Assembly (NCBI GenBank): GCA_022496805.1
Contig: CM040100.1
Coordinates: 26,193,009 to 26,257,008 of the forward strand
Origin: Pohlia nutans
Lineage: Eukaryota > Streptophyta > Bryopsida > Bryales > Mniaceae
Length of the DNA: 64,000 nucleotides
Direction: 5' to 3'
Part shown: positions 49,315-61,400 of the stretch, piece after piece
Numbering within the stretch: position 1 is the stretch's first letter
Layout of the letters: every line of letters starts with the position of its first letter
Translations under genes and position numbers: made by a program
The notes under the pieces: model-generated
The model's input: only the letters and a program-made list of their open reading frames with translations
What the model was told of the DNA's origin: nothing
The model's database searches: none

Positions 49315-51953
49315 GTGCGAGGAATAGACGAGGGTAGAAACAGTAGTAAACGACCACGCACATCGTCCCTACGGCCGACAGTGAGAGAGCCGACCTCAAC
49401 TTCCCGGCCATTTTCTTGTCGTTGTGTGCGCAGATCTTCAATCAACCGGTCGATGACAAAGAGCAAGGCGACCGACCGAGGACAGCGTTGTCCCTGGGCG
49501 TCCGCACCACCCAGATACGACATCCAGATTCGTACGAAGGAAGGGCTCTACAAAACCCTAGCCTTTCAGACGATGCGGCCGATTCGCGAGTGGCGGGAGT
49601 ACGCCAACACCAACCCGATTGAGGCAGAATTTATGAAGGCAATCGGGGTGTCACAGTTCGTATCACTCGACTGGGACAACAGCAAGCGCGCGCCTCGAAT
49701 GGAGATGATCGAGGAGTTCGTCAACGCCGCTACAGTTGACTCCAAACACAAGAGGATCGAGGCCCGTGTACGAGCCCAGTCGGTCATCATCGACCCGACA
49801 GTCATCAACCGAGTGCTACATCTCCCATTCGTTGTCTGCATGGAGCCAATTCCACACGCGGAGTTCCCACCGGGTCGACTGGAGGAATATACTGCGACCC
49901 CCAAGACTGCCGAAGGGTTCAGTATCTGCCACTGCAAACCCGAACACCACAAGCGACTGACGGCGTTCATTCAAGGCCTCGGGTTCAAACGCAAAACTAC
50001 ATACATCAGCACGGAAATGATCGAGGTAGTCTGCACGGTCGAGGCTCTTATCGACCGAGGGCTACAATGGGACTGGGCGACTTGGATGTTCAATTCGCTC
50101 GCCATCGACATCAAGACGATGCAGAGCCAGAAGACTACCATCTGCCCTTCAGCCGAGGTATTAGATTTCCTCCTTAACACTCACTTTCCTAGTACTGAAC
50201 AGGAATATATGCACCATACTGTCCCCCAGCAGAACACCAACGACCGACGGCGGCAGTCGGAGAAATCGCAAAACAATTCCCGGGGACCCGACTATATCCT
50301 ATTCCAACATCGGCGACCCAGCACACCAATCGACCAGGGCGAAACATCGGCGGCACAGCACACCAGACGACAGCCCTCACCCGACCCGACAGCACCCGCG
50401 GTCAACACTGGCAGCCCACCACCAACTGATAGAAGGGAGACACGCCTTCAACGCAAACGAGACCGAGAGCGGAAAGAGAAACGAGCAAAACGGGGTAAAC
50501 TCGCCCCGTTGAGCGCCTTCGCAGCACGCAACATCGACTTGACTACCTCCGACAGTAAAGCCCACTCGACTCAACCGCCGTCCCCAGCCAACATCCCCCC
50601 CCCCCCCCCCCCCCCGACACACCTGCACCATCATTATCCAACTTCGAGCCATTCAACCTCGAAGCAGCCTACAACCCGACACCAGCTGTCGAATTTTGCC
50701 AGCCTCCGCCGGTGTCACCACCACCCCGACCCCCGACGTCACCTGGGATCAGTCGACCAACACCCGACTCACCACAGAAACAAGCGGCGTCGTTATCCAA
50801 GAACTTGCGCCAGCGGATGAACGAGGTACGAGGGTCAGTAACTCGACTCGAAGACATCGGCTCCAGAGTCGACAGTCTTTTGTTAGAGGCTGTTCAGTCG
50901 AAGGTTACCCTCCAAGCGGAGCTCGACCGCACCCGACTGGAACGCAGTCGACTGGCCCACGACTCTACCTTCAAGCAGCAAGTCGACACACTGACTGGTG
51001 CACTCGCCAGCACAGAATCCGAGCTGGCGAATGTGCGCAACACGCTCAACACCGTCACCGAGGAGAAGCACCAGAGCGACAACACAGTAACCGAGTTGAC
51101 AGTCGACCTCCAAGCCAGTCGAGAAGAGCTGCACACTCATCAGAGCGAACTTGCAGTCATACGAAATCAACTCGAGTCGGTACGATCCGAGGCAGCAGCA
51201 GCCCACCGCAGTCTTCAGGCAGCTCAGGCAGAGGCAGTCGACTGCAACAGACGACTAGACCAGTATTTGAAGGACAACGAGGAGTCGTCTAAAAAGTACA
51301 TCGCCAGGGAGCTCACCCTCCACAAACTTCGAGTGCGTAAGTACCGTCTCCGACTGAAGGCGAGGAACCGAATCAAGATCCTACTTCATACCCTCAGCAA
51401 CGACGGCCACCAACTCAACATGTACCGCCGCCAACTCGACCAGCTACAGCTCGACCACCCCGACTTGGAGCTCCCACCAGTCGACAAAGACGAAGAAGAA
51501 GATCAGAGCCAGCACGAACCCGACCATTCACTTTGGGAGAACCAATCGACTGACGATGACGAGGTAGTGACTACTGATGTCAAGCTGAGTGAGGACGACG
51601 AGGACGCAGACGACAGCGAGTCGACCAACGACGATGAAGATAGAGAGCAGCAGCAGGAGGACCAGCAGCCAACACAACCCGACCCACAGGAGGAAGAGCA
51701 GCACCAACCACCAGAACAGCCACCACCGACTACTGAAGACAAGCGCCAGCCTCCACCACCACAGCAGCAAGGCGACCAGCTCTCTGCACCCGACCAGACG
51801 ACTCCAGCCAGCACACCAGTTCCAGTGGACACCAGAGTCGACTCACCATTCTCGTCACAACATTCCATCGGCTTCGACATATCAGGGTTATCCGGGTTAC
51901 TTGTAGGAGTCACCTCCCCCATGTCCCAGGACTCCAGCGAGATGAACCAGTGA
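49315..51953 (+). CDS. Extra ORF after pol: globular domain, linker, coiled coil
   Basis: This is encoded as two frames, 49315-50820 and 50712-51953, joined at a run of 21 C (50595-50615). One or two bases of slippage there would make a single protein of about 880 residues. The first ~290 residues are globular (REWREYANTNPIEAEFMKAI, RVRAQSVIIDPTVINRVLHL). The E-F-x-N-A ... V-R-x-x-x-V-x-I-D-P-x-x-I-N-R-V-L-x-L-P pattern resembles the 'putative plant transposon protein' domain. A Pro/Ser-rich linker with a basic patch (RKRDRERKEKRAKRGK) follows. Then comes a long heptad-rich coiled coil (about 50800-51470) and an acidic Gln/Pro-rich tail. No signal peptide or membrane helix is seen, so it is not envelope-like despite its position. 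Confidence 0.75.
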
Positions 51954-52087
51954 CGAGTCGACAGTGTTAGGCGGTCGACTGCTCGAAGTAGTACTCACCA
52001 CGGGTAATTTTGTCACTCCTCGTGACCTTTTGTTTTTTCTATAGTCACCTACCGGGGTAGACTAAAGTCCACAGGAGTGTACTTAGC

Positions 52088-52102
52088 TTAGAGGGAGGGC
52101 AA
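52088..52102 (+). promoter_or_regulatory. Polypurine tract next to 3' LTR
   Basis: The purine run agagggagggcaa ends directly at the first base of the 3' LTR. This is the usual primer for plus-strand DNA synthesis in LTR elements. Confidence 0.85.
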
Positions 52103-52645
52103 TGTTAACCGAATATTTGGTAGATATTCCCTTAGGCTAAGTCTAGGCTAGTCTATACCCAGCATGTATAGACCCGGCAGGTGATACTGAGTAGTACAGG
52201 CTGGTACAGACTGGTCGACCCGACTTTTCCAGTCGACCAGTCTGACACATTGTCAGACCAGTCTCCTATATGTACTTTCCCTCTCGTTGTGAGAGGGGTT
52301 GCTATACATTCTGTACATCTTTTTGGCAGCCTCAGTTGTAATTCGTTCTTGTCTTAACTCTTCTTGTGCGCACTAGTATGTTAGACTACTGCTGTTAGAC
52401 TACTGCTGTTTCTTGCTCTTGTATCGCTCTTTGTAGTTGTATCTTGATTAGTTGCAGTAGTCTGTGGGTATGCAGGGGTCGACTCTCTAGCATACTGGTG
52501 CTTTTTCCTATTCGACAGTACGTTCTCCTTTGTAGAAACCTCTTACTACTCCCCTCAATCTCTAGCGACCAGTCTAGTGGAGAGTAGTCTTGTGAGGAGT
52601 AGTCTCATTCGTTTAAGGTCGGTTCCTAGAAAAACTCCCTTAACA
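52103..52645 (+). repeat. 3' LTR
   Basis: 543 bp, TGTTAACCGAATATTTGG ... TTAACA, with the same length as the 5' LTR and three differences. It is followed by the second GCCCT target copy. Confidence 0.96.
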
Positions 52646-53435
52646 GCCCTGCACCTTCGCCATCTTCACAGTGCCGCCCTCAGCTGTGGTACTGCGCCTT
52701 ATCGTTCCGCTTTCGCTGTGATCCACAGGGCCGCCTCGTGAATCTGACCTAGAGTGCAATCTCCGCGATACCTCCGGAGCCTCAATCGCAGTTCAATTGT
52801 CTCGCCAAATCCGCCGCATCCACGTCGTTGCAGCTAGAAACTCCGTCCTTCTGGGTGAATCTCCCCGCTGTCGCCGCCAAGACGCCGCTCACGCTCTCGC
52901 CGCGCCACTGCCGCCTGTCGATTAGCCGTTGTACAGAGATCCTTGAGACTCTTTGCTCACCGTCGCCTATTCCTGCAGGTCCCAAGCCCAACAAAATTCC
53001 TTCCCAAGTCCAAGCACACAAGCTAATCTCTACAGTCAATCTTTTAAAATCTCCACTCTAATATTTTAGGATTTTTTACAACTCCTTTCCGTCTCCCAAG
53101 ACCTACACTATTATTTTATGATTTTTCCACACAATTTCTCCCAAGAAATTCCTAAACCAAAACCCAGATCTAGATCTAGAACACTAACGTCTCTCTCTCC
53201 ACAAGCTCACGGAACACACCTAACTAACTGGTCGGCTTATCGACAAGGGTGGGATTCAAAATCCCACACCAAAGCTACATCCATCCAACCTAAAAATCAT
53301 CCAACGAATTGTCATCCACAAAAACCCTAGTTCAACCGCCCACTAAACTCCCTCTTCACCCAAAGAACACAAGGAGTCTAATTCTTCCACTACTAGCTAC
53401 AAGGGAAATACTAACCCACTTAGTCCAATAGGTCC
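52646..53435. other. Flank of the retrotransposon, no recognised gene
   Basis: The first 400 bp are GC-rich, like the DNA before the 5' LTR, so the element split one GC-rich segment. Short open frames exist on both strands but none resembles a family I know. Confidence 0.5.
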
Positions 53436-53439
53436 AAAT

Positions 53440-54080
53440 AATACACTAAATTAATCAACTAAATAATGGGATAAAAGAATAAACTAAAAAGGTAGAGTAA
53501 ATAATAAGCTAAAAGAATAATATAAGTAATAGGCTAAATGATAGACTAAAATAATAGGCAAATAATCAACTAAAATAATGAACTAAAAGAATAGACTAAA
53601 GAATAGGCTAAAAAAGATAGAATAATTAGTAGGCTAAATTAATAGAATAAATAATAGGATAAAATGATAGAAGAAATCGTAGGCTAAAAGGATAGAATAA
53701 ATAAAAGGCTAAAAGGATGGACTAAAAGGATAGGATAAAATAATAAAATAAAGTAACAGACCAAAAGAATAGATCAAAGTAAAAGGCTAAAAGAATAAAC
53801 TAAAATAAGAGACTAAATTAGTGAACTAAAATAGTAGACTAAATAATGTACGAAAATAATAAACCAAATAATAGACCAAATAATAGACCAAAATAATAGG
53901 CTAAAACAATTAGACTAAAATATTAGGCGAATAATAGACTAAAATAATAACCCACAAGAATAGACTAAAATAAACTAGTAGAATGTACTAATAAATTAGA
54001 CTAAAAGAATGGATTAGAATAATAAGCCACAATAACAGATCAGAACAATATAATAAAATAATAGGGCAAATGGTTCAAAC
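53440..54080. repeat. AT-rich minisatellite (AATAGRCTAAAA-like unit)
   Basis: Dozens of degenerate copies of an 11-16 bp unit such as AATAGACTAAAATAAT or ataggctaaaagaat fill this stretch. It has no coding capacity. Confidence 0.9.
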
Positions 54081-54307
54081 GCCCAAAATCCAACGATTAA
54101 ATAGTTAGAAATAAATAAACAACCAAAATTACTAGACAAAAAGGTATCATAAAATAGGGCAATCAAAACCAAACCTAAATAGCTCACAAAGCAGGAAATT
54201 GTCTAATCGGCTAAAATGCCCCGGTTAGACAAATAGAAAATGCAAAATAACTCAAAACTCTAGCGGTAAAGGTTTACCGCCAAAGTGGACAGTCTCGACG
54301 GTTCACA

Positions 54308-54567
54308 ATGTTTGAGGTCTCACTTTTTGAACTAAGAATAAAACTTGACATGAACCGATTGTGTTATTTAAAAAAAAAATCATCTGTCCGGATCTCATCT
54401 AGATTGGACGATTTTCATCCACCAAAATTACTCTTGGTTCTTGTGCAAGTTGACTATTCTTTGAACGGTTTGGATCTTCAAAATAGGTTATTATGATTTT
54501 TTTTTAAATAACACAATTGGTTTATGTCAAGTTTCATTCTTAGTTCAAAGAGTGAGACCTCAAACAT
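54308..54567. mobile_element. Foldback MITE with ~74 bp arms
   Basis: Arms 54308-54382 and 54494-54567 are inverted copies. They start ATGTTTGAGGTCTCAC and run to a poly-A/poly-T stretch. The spacer is about 110 bp. The element abuts the homologue of 40312-40407, which suggests it inserted next to or into that dispersed sequence. Confidence 0.85.
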
Positions 54568-55405
54568 GATTTTCCAAAATAGGTAGAATCAAATAATGGA
54601 AACCATACCATCTCGTAGGGCATGTTATTCCAATTTCATTGCATTTTTGAGAATTTCAAGAGAAAACCTTTTAAAATTAAATAAAAAATAAAAATAAAAA
54701 TATGATGCATCCAACCGTATAGATGTGATCTTCACATTGACATTTACAAGTTTTATTTGTACATCTACTCCATTATAGGGTTTTATCAAGCATTTTATAG
54801 CGCATCCTTGAAAACAATGTTGAATTGGGACATTAAAGGATTAATAAGGGTTGATGTTAGTCAAAAAAGCTTGGTGGACAAACCACCCAAGGAAACATAT
54901 AGTGGAGGTTCTTTATATTAAGGAAAGTCAATTAATCTATTGTAACGTAATTAAAGTCACTTATGAGGTAATTTTCTATTGTAGTTTGATTATGGCTAGG
55001 AACAAAGATAAATTAACCCTTTGGATATAGGTATAGGATACACTCTTTATCCTATCTCTAGTTTCTGTCCATGACTTTTGGATGCAACAATACAAATATG
55101 CAGTCCCTATCTTATCCTAGTGTGTTGGCTTATAAACAAAGGCAACTTTTAGCCTGAAGGGATTACAAAACATATAGCTCAAGGCACGAAAATAACAATT
55201 TCTTGTTGCAATTGCTCAAGGCATAATCTCACAAAGTTTGCTTATAGCATCACTCATTCATCACTCAACCACATGTCAAATATTAAATTATTGCTTATAG
55301 CATTATTTTTATTCAATTGCTCAAGGCTTTACAACATCAGGCTACTGTCTTTAATATTCTCAACCACCTGCACATATTGCTTTCAGCATACACAAAAGAC
55401 TTAAT

Positions 55406-56044
55406 TGCTTTAAGCTTGACCAGTTCATTCATCAGAGGTACAACAACACAGCTTATTGCTTATAGCACTAACATACTACAATTAGCTTTAAGCTTCCTTA
55501 CTTCAACAGGTTATCAAATAATTCTCTCTTTCTCAACTGCCTCAACTTTGGAGTTCATAAAATCATTGCAATTACTATTGCATACACTCATTCATTCACA
55601 GCAATTATCGCTAAAGCATATGTTCTAATTATACTGAACAATTGCTTTAGAGCAGTTACAACCACTAAATCAATTGCTCAAAGCCTTAATCAATTTCTTA
55701 CACAGGATCAACTTGTGGTTACATACACACAAATTCCAACAACTTAAACAATTGTTTTAAGCATACACACACATTTGCAAATGCTACTTTAGAGCCACTA
55801 CAGTTTCCTTGAGCAAATAAATACTTGTTAGCTTTAAGCACATACAGTCCCTAACTATGCTTTAAGCAGACTCCAGTTACTGCCAAACACACATACACAA
55901 ATTGCTTTAAGCACTGAGACAACAAAATGGCTTTAAGCCTTAACAACTAAATAATTCCTTTCACAGGAAGTACAAACACTTGCCCAATCACTGGGACTTA
56001 ACAACTTCACCAACACACAAACTATATCAAAAACTGCTTTAAGC
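55406..56044. repeat. Interspersed GCTT-T-AAGC words
   Basis: GCTTTAAGC, arms GCTT/AAGC around one T and often extended (TGCTTTAAGCA, GGCTTTAAGCC), recurs about eight times at irregular spacing among related words such as ttgctcaaggc and ttgcttatagca. The interval 54660-56540 holds no recognised gene. The cluster lies downstream of the 57.7-63.3 kb gene. Confidence 0.7.
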
Positions 56045-56553
56045 TTTCTATTGCAAAACAAGAGTCTTTACATAGATTTAAGCAAAGTATGCTTGCATTA
56101 AAGAATTGGAGCCAGATCTCACATCTGATACCGCTCCAAGCTCAAAAATAATGAGAGAGAGAAAGAGAAACATAACTCTTTTAATACTAAGCTACAAGCT
56201 CAAAGTAACTTCAACATCATATTCATTTAATTGAGAGTATACTCTGAAAATGAGAGTTCTGATGTGTCACAATATCCATGAAATTGATTCGAATATGCAA
56301 CACAAATGGAGTGAAAAAGTTACTTTGCAAGAGAATTCAGGTACTGGCCATTGAAATGTAACGTAATATATGTTTATTTATAGAAATTGCATAGAGCAAT
56401 AGACAATTCTTGAGGAATTGCTGCTTTACATTATGAGAAGGAGCTACAGTAAAATAGCATTTAGGTACAAGATACACAACTAAACTACGGTTTTGTACAT
56501 CACTACAGGATACTACGTCTGTATAATAATCGCACATACAATGCCAAATGGTA

Positions 56554-57440
56554 TCATGAATGCGATCGACTCTTAAGTTCAGCTATTGCCTTCAACTTAA
56601 GTTCAGCTACTGCCTTCAACATCTGAGGACTACGACTATAGCCAGAATTTATAGAACATCGTTGTTGCGCAATCTCTCGCCTCTGTTGCGCCAACATCCG
56701 TTGCTCCCATGCATCTCGAGAAGGAGCGAAGCTCTTTCTGGGCAGAAGTCCGTCTTGTGACTGAATCTGTCGAAGACCCTCATTCAATGAAGGGTGTCAA
56801 GTACGCAAGGGTGCACAAGGAGATACATCAACACGGGGTAGTGTAGGTGGAGGCGGGTCTGTTGATTTCCCGATAGGTTTCGTAGATTTCCGGTTAGGTA
56901 TTGAAGATGCTCGAGGACGTGGCAACGGTACAGGATTCACAGCCCAAGAGTCAGATACATTCATTTTCAATTTAGATGCTCTACCTGCAGACTACATCCA
57001 AGTAATAGATGTATGAGTCTATGTTGACATCATATAACTATTAGAGTAGGAGATGCAACAAATGAATGCGTAATGAACTTCACGCGTACCTCAATCATGA
57101 TGAGATCCTCCTTCATCTCAGACGCATCGTAAAGCTTCCTCTGTGGCGGTCTTACAGCACTTGACCGGTTATGCGGCGAAGATGTAAAGGTTCGTGATTT
57201 CAGGGGCAAAGGGGAATTCACAGAATGTGGCCTTTTACTACCATTGGGAGGGCTATCTACAACACCATCATCAATTGGCAAGATAGAAAAGTCCATTGTC
57301 GATTGCGCAGTAGCTGCCGAATACATGATATGCCCCAATCCACTCTGCGAAATTGCGTATTGCCCGTAGTCCAAAATCGAATCAACAGAAGCAGCGCAAC
57401 GGTTATCAAAATCATTGCCCATATCCGAGCAAGAACGCAA
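56554..57440 (-). pseudogene. Low-complexity exons downstream of the ParB-MTase-FCP1-like gene
   Basis: Two stretches look protein-coding on the minus strand. 57440-57070 includes MGNDFDNRCAASVDSILDYG and a Ser/Pro/Arg-rich part, ending near a GT. 56990-56554 starts after an AG, contains NVSDSWAVNPVPLPRPRASS, and passes a TGA near 56796 before REIAQQRCSINSGYS. Intron phases between the two do not match, so the joining is unsure. They could be tail exons of the upstream gene beyond its TAG at 57663, or a separate gene. No family is recognised. Confidence 0.35.
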
Positions 57441-57662
57441 TACCTGGATACGAATAGATTTCAGAGGGAGGCCTCAACAACAATAGAGTTATTGTGCAAA
57501 TGTCAAATCAGCTCGACTCGAGTTAAATGTAGTCAGCTATGAATATGCAACAACCAAATCTAAAGCAAGAAAATTATAAATGAGAGAATACTCACGTATG
57601 ATGCTATGATTAGCAGTGCACGCAAGCAGCCAATATAGAACTACAAAAACCTTCATCGACGA

Positions 57663-58448
57663 CTAGACTGTTTGCGAGCTCTCTATGACGCTCATGAGTT
57701 CATCATATTCTCGTGTATTGGGTTCGTCAATGAGCATCCGACGCCCAATGTTATCTTCTCTGCGGAAAGACAGCAAGCCCTGACCACGGCATTGATGTAG
57801 CCGTTGAATCCAAGGAAGGAGCTCGTCAACCAAGAATCTATCAAAAGCATTATGATGCGACCACGACATAGGCAGAACAACATTCTCAGGTTCATTTAGA
57901 ACGTGCTTCTCACGGCTATCGTCAACGATGACGGTGTTTGAACAATTAAACTTTGAATTCGGGGGTTCAAACACTTTGTCCAATGGTTTAAGGAACAAGT
58001 CCTTGTTGGTTCCCTTCACTTTTAGGTTCGACAATTTACCCTGAGATCCACGACATTTGATAACACCGCATGAATCCTGCCCGAGGATATGCAACGGGGG
58101 TTGTAGACCCTTGAATAAGTAATCGCAAATCAACTTAGTTGTGGAAGTCGCCATGGAACTCCATACGGAGACATATGCGACAAGCGATAACTCACAAAGG
58201 AACTCAAGGCAGTGCGGACGAACGTAGACAGCCTTGGGACCAACTGCCGCGGGTAGAACGGAAGAATGTGGTTGCGAGATATCATTGTACACTTGGTCCT
58301 TCGTCATTTGTCTCCATTCCAAACAGACACAAATAATACCATTCAGATCCACGATGACATTGAGCCACCTGCCTACCACCTTATATAGAATCGAATGAAT
58401 GACAGGCTCCACTGCTGCACCTACCGGACTTTGCAATAGACTGGTCCC
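57663..58448 (-). CDS. FCP1/NIF-type HAD phosphatase-like exon of the fusion gene
   Basis: This last exon (261 codons plus TAG) contains VGRWLNVIVDLNGIICVCLE (motif I position), AVYVRPHCLEFLCELSLVAY then VSVWSSM (motif II position) and CSNTVIVDDSREKHVLNEPE (motif III/IV). FCP1-type enzymes dephosphorylate Ser/Thr, classically on RNA polymerase II, using DxDxT. Here the motif is D-L-N-G-I, so the general acid Asp is Asn and activity is doubtful; the copy at 26.4 kb has D-V-N-G. The exon joins the upstream exon in phase (AAGCCT/GGGACC), supporting one transcript, but a separate gene is not excluded. Confidence 0.72.
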   Translation of the reverse strand, partial: GTSLLQSPVGAAVEPVIHSILYKVVGRWLNVIVDLNGIICVCLEWRQMTKDQVYNDISQPHSSVLPAAVGPKAVYVRPHCLEFLCELSLVAYVSVWSSMATSTTKLICDYLFKGLQPPLHILGQDSCGVIKCRGSQGKLSNLKVKGTNKDLFLKPLDKVFEPPNSKFNCSNTVIVDDSREKHVLNEPENVVLPMSWSHHNAFDRFLVDELLPWIQRLHQCRGQGLLSFRREDNIGRRMLIDEPNTREYDELMSVIESSQTV

Positions 58449-61400
58449 CTGTTCAGAAGGGGACAGAGAAATGTGCAGACAGTTAAGGATTGCACTGTCA
58501 CATTTTTAGACTGACCCAATTCATTGCAACAAAGAATACGAAATCCCAACCAAGATCCAGAATCAACAACAGCAGCGCCCAATGAAACGAAAGCGATCGT
58601 CTTGAACAGAAAGACTTACAGGCTTCTCTGAATGAGTCGTCATCGATGACGGATCGGGGACGACGACGGTGGATGGGAGCGGAATGTGGACCTCGAGGAG
58701 AACAGCGTCAGGAATGTCCGACACATTTTTGTTGTCCATACACATGACCTCACAATCACTTGACTCAATTGGACAAGTAGATGCTAGGTAATCACGTTCT
58801 ACCGCGATGGTGGACACTGGTCCTTGGATTTGATCGACAGCAGGCAGACGCTGTGGACTACTCACATGCATCGGGGACGCAGCAGGTGATGGATTTTCAC
58901 AAGGGATACTCAAAACAGTGGCAGAGCCTGTGCAATGCGAAAGTGAAAGAACATAATATGTAAGAAGTAGCCTTATATTTTACTTTGTAAAAATGAGCAA
59001 CATTTACAAAAAAAAAGTAGCATTTACAAAAAAATTCAGCATAATTGTTTTAACAATATTGTCATGTCCTGCTTTAGATATGCACTAACAAAACTACTAT
59101 ATCCTGATGCTGGAAATCCCCGTGCCACTGGAAAAGAATTTCAGCTCGAGTCGAGTTAAATAAAAAAAAAGGATAGACCTGGTGGCACATCTGACGACTC
59201 GAGTTCCATCGGATCACTGGGAATGTCTTCGTTTGGATCCAAAGCTGAATTTGGACTCGGGTGATTCTCAGCTCTTTGATCCCCTTGATCTGGTTGTGGA
59301 GTAGTAGATGGTGGGGCAGGTGAGTCACTCGAAGTCACGAGAGCGACCGTGGCAGATGGAGTGAGACGAGGTGCAGCTCCACTGTCGGAGGAGCTCGCAG
59401 GACGATTGGTAATAAGTAGTGGCCCGACATGACCAATCGTCGAATCGAGCATCTGCAACGGTAACGGCCCAGTCGTTGCTTCAACGTAAGTCTTTACGAT
59501 TTGAGGGATCTTGTCCATCATTGTGTTCAGCCGATCATCATACTCCTTGTGAGCTCTATCCCTTTCTATCCGATCCTTTTCCATGATATCCATCAGACGC
59601 TTGTTCTGACGCTCCTCCATCGCGATCATCCCTTCTGTTAGTTTTTCCATAAGTGCAGTAGCAAGCTGAACTGCTGGCTCTTCCTTACGTTTCTTCTTCC
59701 CAGGCCTTGAAACAGGAGAGGGATCAGGCAACGAAGAATCAGACGACCCGTGAGTGTTTCCACTTGGAATCGGCTGCGAACTGGATCCGTGTCCGGTACG
59801 GGGCGTCACTGGATTCTGTGACACGGGAGGATCGACGTCATCCTCCTCCTCCGATTCACCTAGCTCAATGGGTTTAAAGCTGTCCGTGCCACGATTGTTT
59901 TGGTAAGACAGTCGTGGCCTCTTCCCCTTGCCGGATGAGGAGCCTTCTTTATCACCTTTCTTCAGATGTATTGTCTCATCAACTATGTATCTAGCTTCGA
60001 AATCCCTCCTGTCTAAATTCAAGACCTTCTCAGACAAGTCTAAGAAGGCATCCGTCTCGCTGCTTGGCCCGATGATATAGTTTTCCAACGAATTCATCTG
60101 GATTATGCAAACAACACTAGATTAGAGTATAGTACATTGAGCGAAATAAATCAAGTTGGCATGAGTTCCATATCACTATCTGGACGGATCAACTCGAGTC
60201 GAGTTGAATGGAGCGATACTACACATTGAGAGCTGGACAACATTTAACTCGACTCGAGTTGAATGGTAAGTTGTGATACAGAAAATATTTAACTCGACTC
60301 GAGTTGAAAGTTTTGGGATTCGGTGTGTACCTAGGCAGCACATGACAATTTGCCCCCACCAAATACTGTGAGGATTGCGTCCCCTTCTCTGCAAAACAGG
60401 TCCAATATTTGCAAGTAGAACTCCATTCGCAGCTCCGTGTTGTAAATTCGATACTCCAATTCGTTGTAACCACCTGCTGTGTTGAATACCGGAGTGTATG
60501 GAGCCTCGAACACACTTGGCAGATTCTTGAGCCTCAGCTTCAGGCCCTTCTTGAACATGTAGATAATCTGCACATTAGTGTGTGCACGTTTGCTGCTCGA
60601 GGGATGATCTTCTAGCCGCTCATATTTTTCCGGAATATAATCCGCAAACTTCACCGTGCACTTATCACCATATTGAGATGCATGCAGGTGAGCCAGAATT
60701 TTTGCCTGTGCCCTTTATTACAGCAGATCCAGATCCAGATCTAGATAGCCGTCACACAGGGATCATCGATCAATGATAGAATAGAGAGGATGTTGTAAAA
60801 ATAAGGCGAGTCACTGGACGAGCCAGCCTGTTCAAGCACACCAGGAAGATTTCTGAAGTCCATGATCGCCACCTTCATCCTCTGGGAGGTTATCTCATCC
60901 CATGCGTCTGAGCTCCATGGCGCTATGATATCCTCGTCCAAATTGAAAGGCGTGAAGTTTGCTTTGCCGCTTGGAATCTGAAACTTTCCCTTGTTTGCGA
61001 GGAACACCTTGAAGAATTCAGCCGCGTAGGGAGACAGATCAGCAATGGTCTTGTTCTTGTTGCAGGAAAGTTTGGCTGCTGTGAAATATTCGTCACCTGG
61101 AGCGGATAGCAGGACATTGAGTGCGGCTTTAGTAATCATGTATTGCTTCTTGAATCGCTTCCAGTTGTCCTTTTTGAACTCGCCGTTGGAGCTGAAGAGA
61201 GCGAGGTCTGATCTCATATTGTGTATCTGCCTCTTCACGATCTGCTTCCTCTTGCATCGCTCCAGCCAGTCCTTGGCGCTATAACAATTCGGGTGAACAC
61301 CCATGATCTTCTTCATGGTCACTTTGGAGTATGCCTCCTCCCTCTTGGGGTCTGGCCTGTTGAGCACGTGCTCGGCAAGCCTTTTCAGTTGCGCTTTGTT

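Larger units (their letters stand above)
41758..52645 (+). mobile_element. Complete Ty3/gypsy LTR retrotransposon, 10.9 kb
   Basis: Two 543 bp LTRs (TGTTAA...TTAACA) enclose gag, pol (protease, reverse transcriptase, RNase H, integrase in that order, hence Ty3/gypsy) and an extra ORF. A 5 bp target duplication GCCCT flanks it (41753-41757 and 52646-52650). The LTRs differ at only three positions I can find, indicating recent insertion. The frame nevertheless has a shift near 43190, TAG at 44362, TGA at 45196 and a homopolymer shift near 50600, so this copy alone may not be functional. No chromodomain was recognised at the integrase end. Confidence 0.96.

Noticed and set aside
51503..51922. 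Minus-strand Ser-rich open frame
   Set aside because: Antisense of the acidic Gln/Pro-rich tail of the retrotransposon's extra ORF.
49315..51953. Retroviral-type envelope gene
   Set aside because: No signal peptide, membrane helix or Cys pattern; the protein is a globular domain plus coiled coil.
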